NCBI RefSeq assembly: GCF_003482105.1
Contig: NZ_QULM01000002.1
Span: 1 to 64,000, forward strand
Source of the DNA: Coprococcus sp. OM04-5BH
GTDB lineage: Bacteria; Bacillota; Clostridia; Lachnospirales; Lachnospiraceae
DNA: 64,000 bases
Direction: 5' to 3'
This document shows, piece after piece, positions 16,594-26,266 of this stretch. The notes beneath the pieces are model-generated. The model did not search any database. It saw only the letters and a program-made list of their open reading frames with translations, and was not told the origin of the DNA. Position numbers and translations under genes: made by a program. Each line of letters opens with the position of its first letter. The first letter of the stretch is position 1.

Positions 16594-17454
16594 GTGACTG
16601 TAATTTGGTTGATCGTTGTTTTGGTAGTTGTGGCTGTTTTATTTGTAACGGCTGAAAGCCTCAGGGAAAACAGATGCATAGGTGTATCGGAATATACCAT
16701 ACATTCCGATAAGGTGAAGAAAGATATAAGATTTGCAGTGATCGCTGATCTTCATTCTGCGGAATTTGGAGAAAATAACAGCAGGCTTATCGAAAAGATA
16801 GATGGTCAGAAGCCTGCGTTCATTATTGTGGCAGGGGATCTGATCCTTGGTAAGCCGGGACAGAGACCCGACGTGGCAGTTGATCTTATAAATAAACTGG
16901 CGGATAAATATAAGGTCTATATAGGCAAGGGAAACCATGAACTCAGGACTTCCAATGATACGGAGCTGTACGGAAGCCTGTGGAAGGACCTGTACGAAGG
17001 AACAAAGGAAAAAGCCCTATGGCTTATTAATGAAGATATATATATCCCGGAGTATAATGTCAGGATATACGGTCTTGACATGGACAGGATATATTATAAG
17101 AGATTTAAGAAGACCTATATGGATGACCGCTATATAAAGGAAACCATAGGCCCTGCAGGCAGTGAGACTTATGATATACTTATAGCCCACAATCCTGATT
17201 ATTTTCCTGAGTATGCCGACTGGGGAGCCGACCTTTCGTTGTCGGGACATGTGCATGGTGGGATGATGATACTTCCGTTTCTTGGGGGCATTGTGTCTCC
17301 TGCTATAAAATTGTTCCCCAGATACTATAAGGGCCTGTACAGTATAGGAGACAGAAAAATGATCGTAAGTGCGGGGCTTGGATGCCATACCATCAAGATA
17401 AGGGTGTTTAATAAGCCTGATCTTGTTATGGTGAAGATAAATGGCAAAAGATAA
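16594..17454 (+). CDS. Membrane-anchored calcineurin-like metallophosphoesterase
   Basis: A GTG-started 286-residue protein with one N-terminal membrane helix, VIWLIVVLVVVAVLFVTA. It carries the metallophosphoesterase motifs in order: DLHSAEFG, AGDLI, GNHE and GHVHGG, which coordinate a two-metal centre. It resembles YkuE/YaeI-type phosphoesterases, some of which act on UDP-diacylglucosamine or related lipids. Substrate here is unknown. It starts 18 bases behind the carboxypeptidase stop with a GGGAG site, so both are likely cotranscribed. Confidence 0.85.
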   Translation: MTVIWLIVVLVVVAVLFVTAESLRENRCIGVSEYTIHSDKVKKDIRFAVIADLHSAEFGENNSRLIEKIDGQKPAFIIVAGDLILGKPGQRPDVAVDLINKLADKYKVYIGKGNHELRTSNDTELYGSLWKDLYEGTKEKALWLINEDIYIPEYNVRIYGLDMDRIYYKRFKKTYMDDRYIKETIGPAGSETYDILIAHNPDYFPEYADWGADLSLSGHVHGGMMILPFLGGIVSPAIKLFPRYYKGLYSIGDRKMIVSAGLGCHTIKIRVFNKPDLVMVKINGKR

Positions 17455-17519
17455 TTGGTGTAGTGTCAGTATAAAGGGAAAAAATAAATTGGGCGATGTT
17501 GGTATAAAGGGGTAAATGA

Positions 17520-19010
17520 ATGGATGTAAGTAATTCAGAAGAGAAAATTGAGGATACTTTCATGCAGGATCTGGAGGAGGATGTCTACGTTCAGACAGAT
17601 CTGTTTGATAAGGCGGAGAAGAAGAAAAACAGAGTCAGGGCAATCAAACGTATTGCAGCTATATGCGGGATCACTGTTGCGGCAGTTGCCATACTTTTAT
17701 ATATAGCAATAGGTATATTCTTTAAGTTTTATATGATGCCTAATACTACTGTTGATGGCGTGGAGATGTCGTTTGACAGTTTTAGTGAGCTGGATCGAGG
17801 TGTAAATAATTATATAAATTCATACAGTCTGTGCATATGTACCGCCGACGGAAAGTCCTATATCATAAATCCGGAAGATATCAATATGAATATTACCGTA
17901 TCTTACGGTTCGGATAACATAAGGAACAATCAGAGCCTGTTTCTGTGGCCTGTTATGTTGAATGACAGGAAGGATTATGCCGTAAGGTATAAGGTGGACT
18001 ACGACAGGGATAAGCTTGCGAAGTGTATAGCAGGTTTTGATTTCATGGATAAGGAAAATATGAAGAAGGCTGATAATGCCTATGTTGTGATAGAAAAAGG
18101 ACAGGCTGTCATAATACCTGAGACCCAGAGCACTGTTATAGATCATGATGTGCTTATTGATGGAGTGGAGAAGGCTCTGAATAACAGAGCCGAGCATTTT
18201 AACCTTCTTGACAATATGTGCTATATCCCTGCGGAGATAAGGTCGGATGATGCCGGTATTGTATCGACTTATAATACCTTGAAGGGATACCTTGCCATGA
18301 AGATAACCTTCCAGATAGACAGGGTTTCATTTGAGCTTACCAGTGAAGAATTTGGTGACTGGATATACTATGATGAGGACAAATGGCAATTTGACAGAGA
18401 AAAAATAAAAAAATATGTTGCACAAATGGCAGAAAAGTACGATACTGTAGATACTGACCGTGAGTTCGTCACAACAGACGGAAGGAAGTTGACCCAGCAT
18501 GGAAGGAAATACGGATGGCGTATAGATCAGGAGGCTGAGGTTGAACAGATATACGAAGCATTAAATGCCCATAAGACTGTGACTCTTGTTCCTGAGTTTT
18601 CAAGAACAGGTGCTGCCTACACCGGTCAGGGAGATATAGGTAATTCTTATATAGAGATAGATCTGTCAAATCAGCATGTATACATGTATGTTGACGGCAA
18701 GCTTGTAACAGACACCGCCTGTGTCACAGGATGTACTTCTGATGGACACGGCACGCCGGATGGTATATATTCTATAGTGTACAAGGATTATGATACATAT
18801 CTTGAGGGAGCTGATTATCGTTCCCATGTAAATTACTGGATGCCTTTTAACGGAGGTATCGGATTACATGACGCAACCTGGCGTTCAAAATTCGGCGGTT
18901 CCATATACAGGAACGGCGGTTCTCATGGCTGCGTTAATCTGCCTTTAAGCAAGGCGGGGATTATTTACAATAATGCATATGCAGGTATGCCGGTAATACT
19001 TTACTGGTAG
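17520..19010 (+). CDS. L,D-transpeptidase with VanW/peptidoglycan-binding-like domain
   Basis: The 496-residue protein has a cytoplasmic N terminus, one membrane helix (AAICGITVAAVAILLYIAIG, about residues 48-67), a long extracytoplasmic region matching the putative peptidoglycan-binding domain found before YkuD, and a C-terminal YkuD catalytic domain. Catalytic motifs are HGTPDG, IGLHDATW and SHGCVNLP, with the cysteine as nucleophile. Such enzymes make 3-3 peptidoglycan cross-links using tetrapeptides, which D,D-carboxypeptidases (for example the one at 15403) produce, so the cluster is functionally coherent. The start codon ATG 17520 is preceded by AAAGGGGT. Confidence 0.92.
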   Translation: MDVSNSEEKIEDTFMQDLEEDVYVQTDLFDKAEKKKNRVRAIKRIAAICGITVAAVAILLYIAIGIFFKFYMMPNTTVDGVEMSFDSFSELDRGVNNYINSYSLCICTADGKSYIINPEDINMNITVSYGSDNIRNNQSLFLWPVMLNDRKDYAVRYKVDYDRDKLAKCIAGFDFMDKENMKKADNAYVVIEKGQAVIIPETQSTVIDHDVLIDGVEKALNNRAEHFNLLDNMCYIPAEIRSDDAGIVSTYNTLKGYLAMKITFQIDRVSFELTSEEFGDWIYYDEDKWQFDREKIKKYVAQMAEKYDTVDTDREFVTTDGRKLTQHGRKYGWRIDQEAEVEQIYEALNAHKTVTLVPEFSRTGAAYTGQGDIGNSYIEIDLSNQHVYMYVDGKLVTDTACVTGCTSDGHGTPDGIYSIVYKDYDTYLEGADYRSHVNYWMPFNGGIGLHDATWRSKFGGSIYRNGGSHGCVNLPLSKAGIIYNNAYAGMPVILYW

Positions 19011-19057
19011 ACCTTGTATAAATGACATCGGTTTTAGAGATCCGGTGTCCTGTATCA

Positions 19058-19145
19058 GGAGATGTACCCAAGTGGTTGAAGGGTCCGCACTCGAAATGCG
19101 GTAGGTCGGGTAACCGGCGCGAGAGTTCAAATCTCTCCATCTCCG
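19058..19145 (+). tRNA. tRNA-Ser (anticodon CGA)
   Basis: The acceptor stem GGAGATG (19058-19064) pairs with CATCTCC (19138-19144), with discriminator G. The anticodon stem CCGCA/TGCGG frames CGA (19092-19094). A long variable arm (TCGGGTAACCGGCG) and a T-arm GAGAGTTCAAATCTCTC are present. The 88-base length is normal for serine tRNA. CCA is not encoded. It decodes UCG. Confidence 0.97.
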
Positions 19146-19320
19146 TTTTATATTATTTATGGAGGTGCACATCATTTTTATGATGTGTATTTTCATATAA
19201 AGCGGTATATGGTATGGCATATGGCCTGGCAGCTACATAATAGGTATGTATGGCATATTGTGTATGTTATGGCAACGGTCAGGGCGATATGGCGGGAGCT
19301 TTGATGGAAGGATGGCTGAC

Positions 19321-20148
19321 ATGGAAGATACATTGCAGAAAGCAGTAGATTATATAAAAACAAAGATAGATATTGTTCCAAGAATCGGTCTGGTGCTTGG
19401 AAGCGGTCTTGGTGATGCGGCGGATATCATGGAGGATATGGTTTGCGTTCCCTATAGGGATATTCCGGGATTTCCGTGCTCTACAGTGGCAGGACATAAG
19501 GGCAGATTTATATTCGGTCATATAGATAGCGTGCCGGTGGTGGTTATGCAGGGACGGGTACACTATTATGAGGGATATTCCATGGAGCAGTGCGTTATGC
19601 CTGTAAGGACCATGTTCTTGCTTGGGGCAGGTAAGTTGATACTGACAAATGCTTCAGGAGGCATAGCAGGTGAGCTTGATCCGGGAGATATGATGATACT
19701 TACAGATCATATTTCCGCATTTATTCCGTCACCCCTTATAGGAAAGAACAAGGAAGAGCTTGGACCGAGATTTCCTGATATGACAGAGGTGTACAGCGGC
19801 AGGATCAATCATATACTTGAGGAAGCGGGAGCTGAATGTGGAATAAAGCTCCGTAAGGGAGTGTATCTTCAGGTTACAGGTCCCCAGTATGAAACACCGG
19901 CGGAGATAAGATTTTACGGACTTATAGGTGCAGACGCCGTGGGCATGAGTACAGTGTGTGAAGCCATTGCAGCGAAACATATGGGAATGGAGATTGCAGG
20001 AATATCAGTGGTATGCAATAAGGCGGCAGGTCTTGGAGGAGTGCTGTCCCACGAGGATATAATAAAGACAGGAGACACTGCTTCTGATAAGCTGAAGAAG
20101 CTTATACTGGCGTCAATAAACAGAATAGATGGAGATAGTGACAGATGA
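19321..20148 (+). CDS. punA: Purine nucleoside phosphorylase
   Basis: The enzyme phosphorolyses inosine, guanosine and their deoxy forms for purine salvage. The frame is open from 19246, but ATG 19321 has GGAAGG nine bases upstream (19306-19311). It gives 275 residues, near the Bacillus PunA length; ATG 19312 is the alternative. Motifs of the trimeric class are clear: GLVLGSGLG, GHKGRF, QGRVHYYEG, TNASGG, GPQYETPAEIR and VCNKAAG. It follows the tRNA without an obvious promoter. Its stop overlaps the rnhA start (ATGA). Confidence 0.93.
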   Translation: MEDTLQKAVDYIKTKIDIVPRIGLVLGSGLGDAADIMEDMVCVPYRDIPGFPCSTVAGHKGRFIFGHIDSVPVVVMQGRVHYYEGYSMEQCVMPVRTMFLLGAGKLILTNASGGIAGELDPGDMMILTDHISAFIPSPLIGKNKEELGPRFPDMTEVYSGRINHILEEAGAECGIKLRKGVYLQVTGPQYETPAEIRFYGLIGADAVGMSTVCEAIAAKHMGMEIAGISVVCNKAAGLGGVLSHEDIIKTGDTASDKLKKLILASINRIDGDSDR

Positions 20149-20633
20149 ATGATGTGATTATATATACAGATGGATCCGCAAGAGGAAATCCTAATGGTCC
20201 CGGTGGCTATGGTACTGTGTTGTCTTACACAGACGCTAAGGGACAGGTTCACACCAGAGAATATAGCCAGGGGTATGTCAAGACCACCAATAACCGCATG
20301 GAGCTTATGGCTGCTATAGTGGGACTTGAGGCACTGGTCAGACCTTGCAGGGTGAACCTTTATTCCGACAGCCAGTACCTGTGCAAGGCATTTAATGAGC
20401 ACTGGATAGATGGCTGGATAAAGAAGGGCTGGAAGCGTGGTAAGAATGAGCCGGTCAAGAACAAGGATCTGTGGCTCAGGCTTCTTAAGGCTAAGGAGCA
20501 GCATGAAGTGACCTTTATATGGGTAAAGGGACACAACGGACACCCGGGGAATGAAAGATGTGATCTTCTGGCCACAACAGCGGCAGACGGCAGTGACCTT
20601 ATTGTGGATACAGGCCTTGAGGCAAATACATAA
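20145..20633 (+). CDS. rnhA: Ribonuclease HI
   Basis: RNase HI cuts RNA in RNA:DNA hybrids. The 162-residue protein has the catalytic carboxylates in their motifs: YTDGSARGNP (Asp), NRMELMAA (Glu), YSDSQY (Asp) and GNERCDLLA (Asp). The basic handle GWKRGKNEPVKNKDLW is present, as in the E. coli enzyme. It overlaps punA by four bases and is therefore translationally coupled to it. metH follows after 43 bases. Confidence 0.95.
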   Translation: MNDVIIYTDGSARGNPNGPGGYGTVLSYTDAKGQVHTREYSQGYVKTTNNRMELMAAIVGLEALVRPCRVNLYSDSQYLCKAFNEHWIDGWIKKGWKRGKNEPVKNKDLWLRLLKAKEQHEVTFIWVKGHNGHPGNERCDLLATTAADGSDLIVDTGLEANT

Positions 20634-20676
20634 AATTTTAGAATAAAAAAATAATTCACTAAAAGGATAGAAATAT

Positions 20677-23091
20677 ATGGACAAGAAAACATTCAGAAAG
20701 CTTTTTGATGAGAAGATACTTATACTTGACGGAGCCACAGGAACAAACCTTATGGCGGCGGGAATGCCTATGGGAGTGTGCCCTGAGAAATGGATCCTTG
20801 AGAATAAGAGCATAATGCTTGATCTGCAGAAGGCATATCTTGACGCAGGTACAGATATACTTTATGCACCCACATTTACATGTAACCGTATAAAGCTTGA
20901 AGAGTATGGGCTGGAAGATGACATAGTTGCCATGAACACAGAGCTTGTGAACATATCAAAGGAAGCTGTAAGGCTGGCAGGACACGGATATGTTGCAGGG
21001 GATATTACCATGACAGGAAAACAGCTTGCTCCTATGGGAAATCTCGTGTTTGAAGATCTTGTGGATGTATATAAGGAACAGATAAGGATACTTAATGACG
21101 CAGGGGCAGACCTTATAGTTGTTGAGACAATGATGAGCCTTGCAGAGACCAGAGCGGCAGTTATTGCCTGCAAGGAGGTATGTGATCTTCCTATAATGGC
21201 GAGTCTTACATACAACGAGGATGGCAGGACATTGTTTGGAACAGATCCTGTCACAGCGGTAAATGTACTTCAGAACCTGGGAGTAGATGCCATTGGTGTA
21301 AACTGTTCAACAGGTCCCGATAAGATGAAGGGTATAGTTGCCGATATGAAGAGCATTGCATTTATACCGGTATTTGCAAAGCCTAATGCAGGTATGCCGG
21401 AGCTTGTGAATGACAAGAGCGTGTATGTCATGACTCCGGAGGAATTTGCCGAGGATATGAAGGTACTTATAGAGGCGGGAGCTTCCATGATCGGTGGCTG
21501 CTGCGGAACAACACCTGCCCATATAAAAGCTGCTGCGGATATGGCTGCCACCATGAAGATCCCACAGGTTAGCACCGAACATAAGAGATGTATATCATCA
21601 GAGCGTGCCACCCAGTTTATAGAGCTTGACGCACCATTTATGGTGGTTGGTGAAAGGATAAATCCTACCGGTAAAAAGAAGCTTCAGGCAGAACTCAGGG
21701 AAGGAAAGCTTGATCTGGTTATGAGCATGGCTGAGGAGCAGGTTGAGATGGGAGCGTCCATCCTTGATATAAATGTGGGAATGAACGGAATTGACGAAAA
21801 GGAAATGATGTTAAGGGTTGTTGGTGAGGTGTCCCAGGCTGTAAATCTCCCGCTCTGTATTGATTCAAGTTATCCGTCGGTTATAGAGGCTGCCCTCAGG
21901 ACATATCCGGGACGTGCCCTTATTAATTCCATATCCCTTGAGGAGGTTAAGATAAAGGAGATACTTCCTATTGCCAAGAAATATGGTGCCATGTTTATCC
22001 TGCTTCCGTTAAGTGATGAGGGTCTTCCTAAGGACAGAAATGAAAAAGAGGCAAATATCAATGCGGTACTTTTTAAAGCATTTAACGATGGATTTACCAA
22101 GGAAGATATAGTGGTGGACGGACTGGTTGCCACAGTCGGAGCCCAGAAAAATGCCGCTGTTGCCACATTAGAGACCATAGAGTATTGTCATGACATGGGA
22201 CTTGCAACTATCTGCGGACTTTCAAATATTTCCTTTGGTCTCCCTGAGAGGACATTTGTCAATGCTGCATTTCTTTCAATGGCAATATCAAAGGGACTTA
22301 CGATGGCTATTGCCAATCCGTCCCAGGCATTACTTATGAACTCTGCGTATGCCACAGATATGCTTCTCAACAAGGAAGGCTCGGATGTTAAGTACATAAA
22401 TAACGTAAGGGCGGTATCTGCGTCCCCTGCATCAGACGCACCAAAGGGTGATAATGATATACAGGGAAGCCAGATATTTGTAGATGTGGTAAAGGGAAAC
22501 AAGCGAAACATCGTGGAACATGTAAATGCGGAGCTGGCTTCCGGAAGAAATCCCGAAGAAATGATAAACGATGATCTTATATCGGGAATAAACAAGGTTG
22601 GTGAGCTGTTTGAGAAGAAGAAATACTTCCTGCCACAGCTTATTGCCAGTGCGGAGACCATGGAAATGGCAATAAATATCGTAAGCCCGCTGGTTCCTAA
22701 GAAAAATGACGGTGTTGCCATGCCGACTCTGGTTATTGCAACTGTTGAAGGTGATATTCACGACATAGGAAAGAACCTTGTGGTGCTTATGCTTAAAAAC
22801 TACGGCTTTAATGTTATAGACATGGGCAAGGATGTTCCTGCTGAAGAGATCGTTGACATGGCGGTTAAGGAAAATGCTTCATTGATCGGTTTATCTGCAC
22901 TTATGACAACCACCATGGTAAGAATGAAGGATGTGGTAAATCTTGTTAAGGAAAGAAATCTTGACATAAAGGTTGTAATAGGCGGAGCTGTTATAACCCA
23001 GAGCTATGCTGATGAGATCGGTGCAGACGGATATTCAAAGGATGCGGCAGATTCTGTAGTGCTTGTAAAAAAATTGTTGAATATTGAATAG
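20677..23091 (+). CDS. metH: Cobalamin-dependent methionine synthase lacking the reactivation domain
   Basis: MetH moves a methyl group from methyl-tetrahydrofolate to homocysteine through cobalamin. The domains in order are: homocysteine-binding barrel (1-290, with zinc ligands in NCSTGP and GGCCGTTP), pterin-binding barrel (about 315-580, GERINPTGKKK and DINVG), cap helices (about 590-670) and B12-binding domain (about 675-804, with GDIHDIGKN near residue 691 supplying the lower-ligand His). At 804 residues it stops after the B12 domain. The C-terminal AdoMet-binding reactivation domain of the 1200-residue E. coli type is absent, and no remnant of it follows. A separate activator is therefore expected. 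No B12 or SAM riboswitch fits in the 43-base upstream gap. Confidence 0.93.
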   Translation: MDKKTFRKLFDEKILILDGATGTNLMAAGMPMGVCPEKWILENKSIMLDLQKAYLDAGTDILYAPTFTCNRIKLEEYGLEDDIVAMNTELVNISKEAVRLAGHGYVAGDITMTGKQLAPMGNLVFEDLVDVYKEQIRILNDAGADLIVVETMMSLAETRAAVIACKEVCDLPIMASLTYNEDGRTLFGTDPVTAVNVLQNLGVDAIGVNCSTGPDKMKGIVADMKSIAFIPVFAKPNAGMPELVNDKSVYVMTPEEFAEDMKVLIEAGASMIGGCCGTTPAHIKAAADMAATMKIPQVSTEHKRCISSERATQFIELDAPFMVVGERINPTGKKKLQAELREGKLDLVMSMAEEQVEMGASILDINVGMNGIDEKEMMLRVVGEVSQAVNLPLCIDSSYPSVIEAALRTYPGRALINSISLEEVKIKEILPIAKKYGAMFILLPLSDEGLPKDRNEKEANINAVLFKAFNDGFTKEDIVVDGLVATVGAQKNAAVATLETIEYCHDMGLATICGLSNISFGLPERTFVNAAFLSMAISKGLTMAIANPSQALLMNSAYATDMLLNKEGSDVKYINNVRAVSASPASDAPKGDNDIQGSQIFVDVVKGNKRNIVEHVNAELASGRNPEEMINDDLISGINKVGELFEKKKYFLPQLIASAETMEMAINIVSPLVPKKNDGVAMPTLVIATVEGDIHDIGKNLVVLMLKNYGFNVIDMGKDVPAEEIVDMAVKENASLIGLSALMTTTMVRMKDVVNLVKERNLDIKVVIGGAVITQSYADEIGADGYSKDAADSVVLVKKLLNIE

Positions 23092-23145
23092 ACAGAGGAA
23101 AATAGACCATATGCCATATTATATATGGATAAAATAAAATACAAA

Positions 23146-23174
23146 TTGACAAGGTGAAGCAACCTAATTATAAT
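23146..23174 (+). promoter_or_regulatory. Promoter of the ilvN-ilvC operon
   Basis: Consensus TTGACA (23146-23151) and TATAAT (23169-23174) with 17-base spacing. Downstream, ACTAAAT (23184-23190) and ATTTAGT (23211-23217) form an inverted repeat in the short leader. No T-box is present, so this operon is controlled differently from ilvB. Confidence 0.88.
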
Positions 23175-23242
23175 AATGGTTGGACTAAATTCGCTAGTTA
23201 GTATATTATTATTTAGTTTGATTTGAAAGGCGGTACTGTTAG

Positions 23243-23719
23243 ATGGGAAATATAGTATTATCACTGCTTGTGGAGAACACATCAGGTGTACTTAGCAGAG
23301 TGTCAGGATTATTTAGTAGAAGAGGATATAATATAGACAGTGTTACTGTTGGAGTTACAGAAAATCCAGCCTACTCAAGAATGACTGTTGCAGCAAGTGG
23401 AGACAATGCCAGTCTTGTCCAGATATCAAAGCAGTTAAACAAGCTTGAGGATGTTGTTGAGATCGTGGAGCTTGAACCGGGAAAATCAGTATGCAGAGAG
23501 CTGGTTCTTGTTAAGGTTAAGACTGAGAAGGATTCCCGTCAGGATATCATCTCTATTGCAGATATATTTAGAGCCAATATTGTTGATGTATCAAAGGGCT
23601 CACTTATAATTGAGCTTATCGGAACCACATCAAAGTGTGAGGCTTTCCTTAAGCTTCTTGATGGCTTCGAGATCGTAGAACTTGTAAGAACAGGACTTAC
23701 AGGGCTTGTGAGAGGTTAG
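23243..23719 (+). CDS. ilvN: Acetolactate synthase small subunit, copy 2
   Basis: A 158-residue small subunit with the canonical ACT domain start, SLLVENTSGVLSRVSGLFSRRGYN, here quoted as ENTSGVLSRVSGLFSRRGYN. It continues with IDSVTVGVTE and a conserved C-terminal half ending in VRTGLTGLVRG. It matches the standard IlvN/IlvH pattern more closely than the copy at 12058. It is the first gene of its operon and is followed by ilvC after 67 bases. With one large subunit visible in the window, the two small subunits probably compete for, or partner with, IlvB under different conditions (inference). Confidence 0.93.
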   Translation: MGNIVLSLLVENTSGVLSRVSGLFSRRGYNIDSVTVGVTENPAYSRMTVAASGDNASLVQISKQLNKLEDVVEIVELEPGKSVCRELVLVKVKTEKDSRQDIISIADIFRANIVDVSKGSLIIELIGTTSKCEAFLKLLDGFEIVELVRTGLTGLVRG

Positions 23720-23774
23720 TTTATTGTTATCCATTTGGATAATTAATATTATATATGTGATTTATACATAATAG

Positions 23775-24812
<1,038 letters not shown>

Positions 24813-24843
24813 TATCAGGTTGTAGATAATATAAAACGAAAAC

Positions 24844-24888
24844 AGGGACATGACAGGATTTTTTGTATGACTGCCATGTCCCTTTTAT
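24844..24888 (+). terminator. Terminator of the ilvN-ilvC operon
   Basis: AGGGACATG (24844-24852) pairs with CATGTCCCT (24875-24883) and is followed by TTTT. The loop itself holds a T6 run. Confidence 0.8.
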
Positions 24889-25105
24889 ATTAAGCGATAC
24901 CGGAGAATTTTACGCCGACTTATATATTGATCTTACAGATAAGAAATAATGTATAAGCGTAGATGCTTGGAAGATATTTAAGATATCTTGTAGGTGTAAA
25001 TTATTATAAATGATGATATAATATATAAAATGTGATGCCCGGAGAATACGGATACTTCACATCATATATTATTTACAGATTGTGTTTAAGAAGGAATGAA
25101 CAGAT

Positions 25106-25603
25106 ATGTTTAACCAGTTGACGGAGAAAGATATCCAGAAGATGGAAGAAGAAATAGAATACAGAAAGGTTGTTGTAAGAAAGGAGAAGCTTGAGGCTGT
25201 TAAGGATGCAAGAGCCCAGGGAGACCTAAGTGAGAACTTCGAGTATTATGCAGCTAAGAAGGACAAGAATGCCAATGAAAGGCGTATAAGATACCTGGAC
25301 AGGATGGTTCGTACAGCACATGTTATATCGGATGATTCAGCAGATGATGAGGTTGGTATAAATAATACTGTACGGGTATATTTCGAGGACGACGATGAGG
25401 AAGAGACTTACAGGATCGTTACCACTGTAAGGGGTGATGTGTTAAACGGCATGATAAGTAATGTGTCTCCTATGGGTAAAGCATTGCTTCGCCATAAGGT
25501 GGGTGACAGAGTACAGGTAATGCCTGAAAAGGGAGAGCCTTATTATGTTGTTATCCGGGAGATAGTCAACACTGTAGATGACGGAACTGACAGAATAAAT
25601 TAG
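25106..25603 (+). CDS. greA: Transcription elongation factor GreA
   Basis: GreA enters the RNA polymerase secondary channel and triggers transcript cleavage to rescue backtracked complexes. The 165-residue protein has the N-terminal coiled coil with the tip motif GDLSENFEYYAAK, in which the acidic residues act. The C-terminal FKBP-like domain ends PYYVVIREI. The 290 bases upstream hold the ilvC terminator and A/T-rich DNA with a TATAAT at 25017-25022 lacking a good -35. An inverted repeat, ATGTGATG/CACATCAT, lies around 25030-25066. Confidence 0.93.
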   Translation: MFNQLTEKDIQKMEEEIEYRKVVVRKEKLEAVKDARAQGDLSENFEYYAAKKDKNANERRIRYLDRMVRTAHVISDDSADDEVGINNTVRVYFEDDDEEETYRIVTTVRGDVLNGMISNVSPMGKALLRHKVGDRVQVMPEKGEPYYVVIREIVNTVDDGTDRIN

Positions 25604-25652
25604 CGAAAAAGATATTTGCAGATCAACTATTGATGCAATACAGGTGACAGGA

Positions 25653-26261
25653 ATGAATTGTTTAGAAGCCCAGTCAAAGATAATGGCGTTTATTGATAAT
25701 GATCTCCCTGATGACGAGCTCAAGGAGTTTATTAAGCACATTAAGAGCTGTGATAACTGTGCAGAGGAGTTGGAGATATATTACACCCTTGTGGTTGGAA
25801 TGAAACAGCTTGATGATGGCGAGAATATCTCCGGGGATTTCAGAAAACAGCTTAATAACAAACTTGATTACGAGATGGTAAGGATGTCTACGGCGAAACG
25901 TATTGCAACGTCTACACTTGTGGTGTTTCTTACTGTGATATTGTGCGCTCTTGTATGGCTTTATGAGGAGGCTCTTGACAGGGTATACAGCTATGAACAG
26001 AATTCCAAACTTGAATCACAGGGAGATTATTATTTCAGTGATACATTTTCGGACGATATGTTTGAACCATATCTGTGCCAGGAAGCTCAGACGAAGCATT
26101 ATCTGGAGATCATGAAGAGGTATAATGAGGAAGATGATTCTGAAATTGTGGAAAAAAACAGAAGCCTGGAGTTCATGAAAAAGGTAAGAGAGTATAATCA
26201 GGCACAGACAGGAGAGCATGATGTTCCGGGAACTGGGGCAGATAAAGGAGAAAATGGGTAG
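25653..26261 (+). CDS. Putative zinc-finger anti-sigma-factor-like membrane protein
   Basis: The N terminus shows a zf-HC2 pattern: Cys near the start (MNCLEAQ), then HIKSCDNCAEEL, which supplies the His-X3-Cys-X2-Cys. This is the zinc-binding anti-sigma fold. One membrane helix follows (IATSTLVVFLTVILCALVWL), then an acidic extracytoplasmic tail. GTG 25644 opens the frame, but ATG 25653 has AGGTGA at a better distance and gives 202 residues. No sigma-factor gene lies beside it, so if it is an anti-sigma factor its partner is encoded elsewhere. It precedes polA by five bases, suggesting a shared transcript. Confidence 0.7.
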   Translation: MNCLEAQSKIMAFIDNDLPDDELKEFIKHIKSCDNCAEELEIYYTLVVGMKQLDDGENISGDFRKQLNNKLDYEMVRMSTAKRIATSTLVVFLTVILCALVWLYEEALDRVYSYEQNSKLESQGDYYFSDTFSDDMFEPYLCQEAQTKHYLEIMKRYNEEDDSEIVEKNRSLEFMKKVREYNQAQTGEHDVPGTGADKGENG

Positions 26262-26266
26262 ATAAT

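Noticed and set aside
19058-19145. tRNA-Ser as prophage attachment site
   Set aside because: The flanks hold only ldt and punA, with no integrase and no repeated tRNA 3' end.
19914-20813. 299-codon minus-strand frame over punA, rnhA and metH
   Set aside because: Antisense shadow of three well-identified genes.
23043-23145. Remnant of a MetH activation domain behind the stop codon
   Set aside because: The region is short, A/T-rich and leads straight into a consensus promoter; no frame continues the protein.
24890-25105. Small gene between ilvC and greA
   Set aside because: No frame with a binding site; only A/T-rich DNA, a palindromic AAGATATCTT and a weak promoter-like TATAAT.
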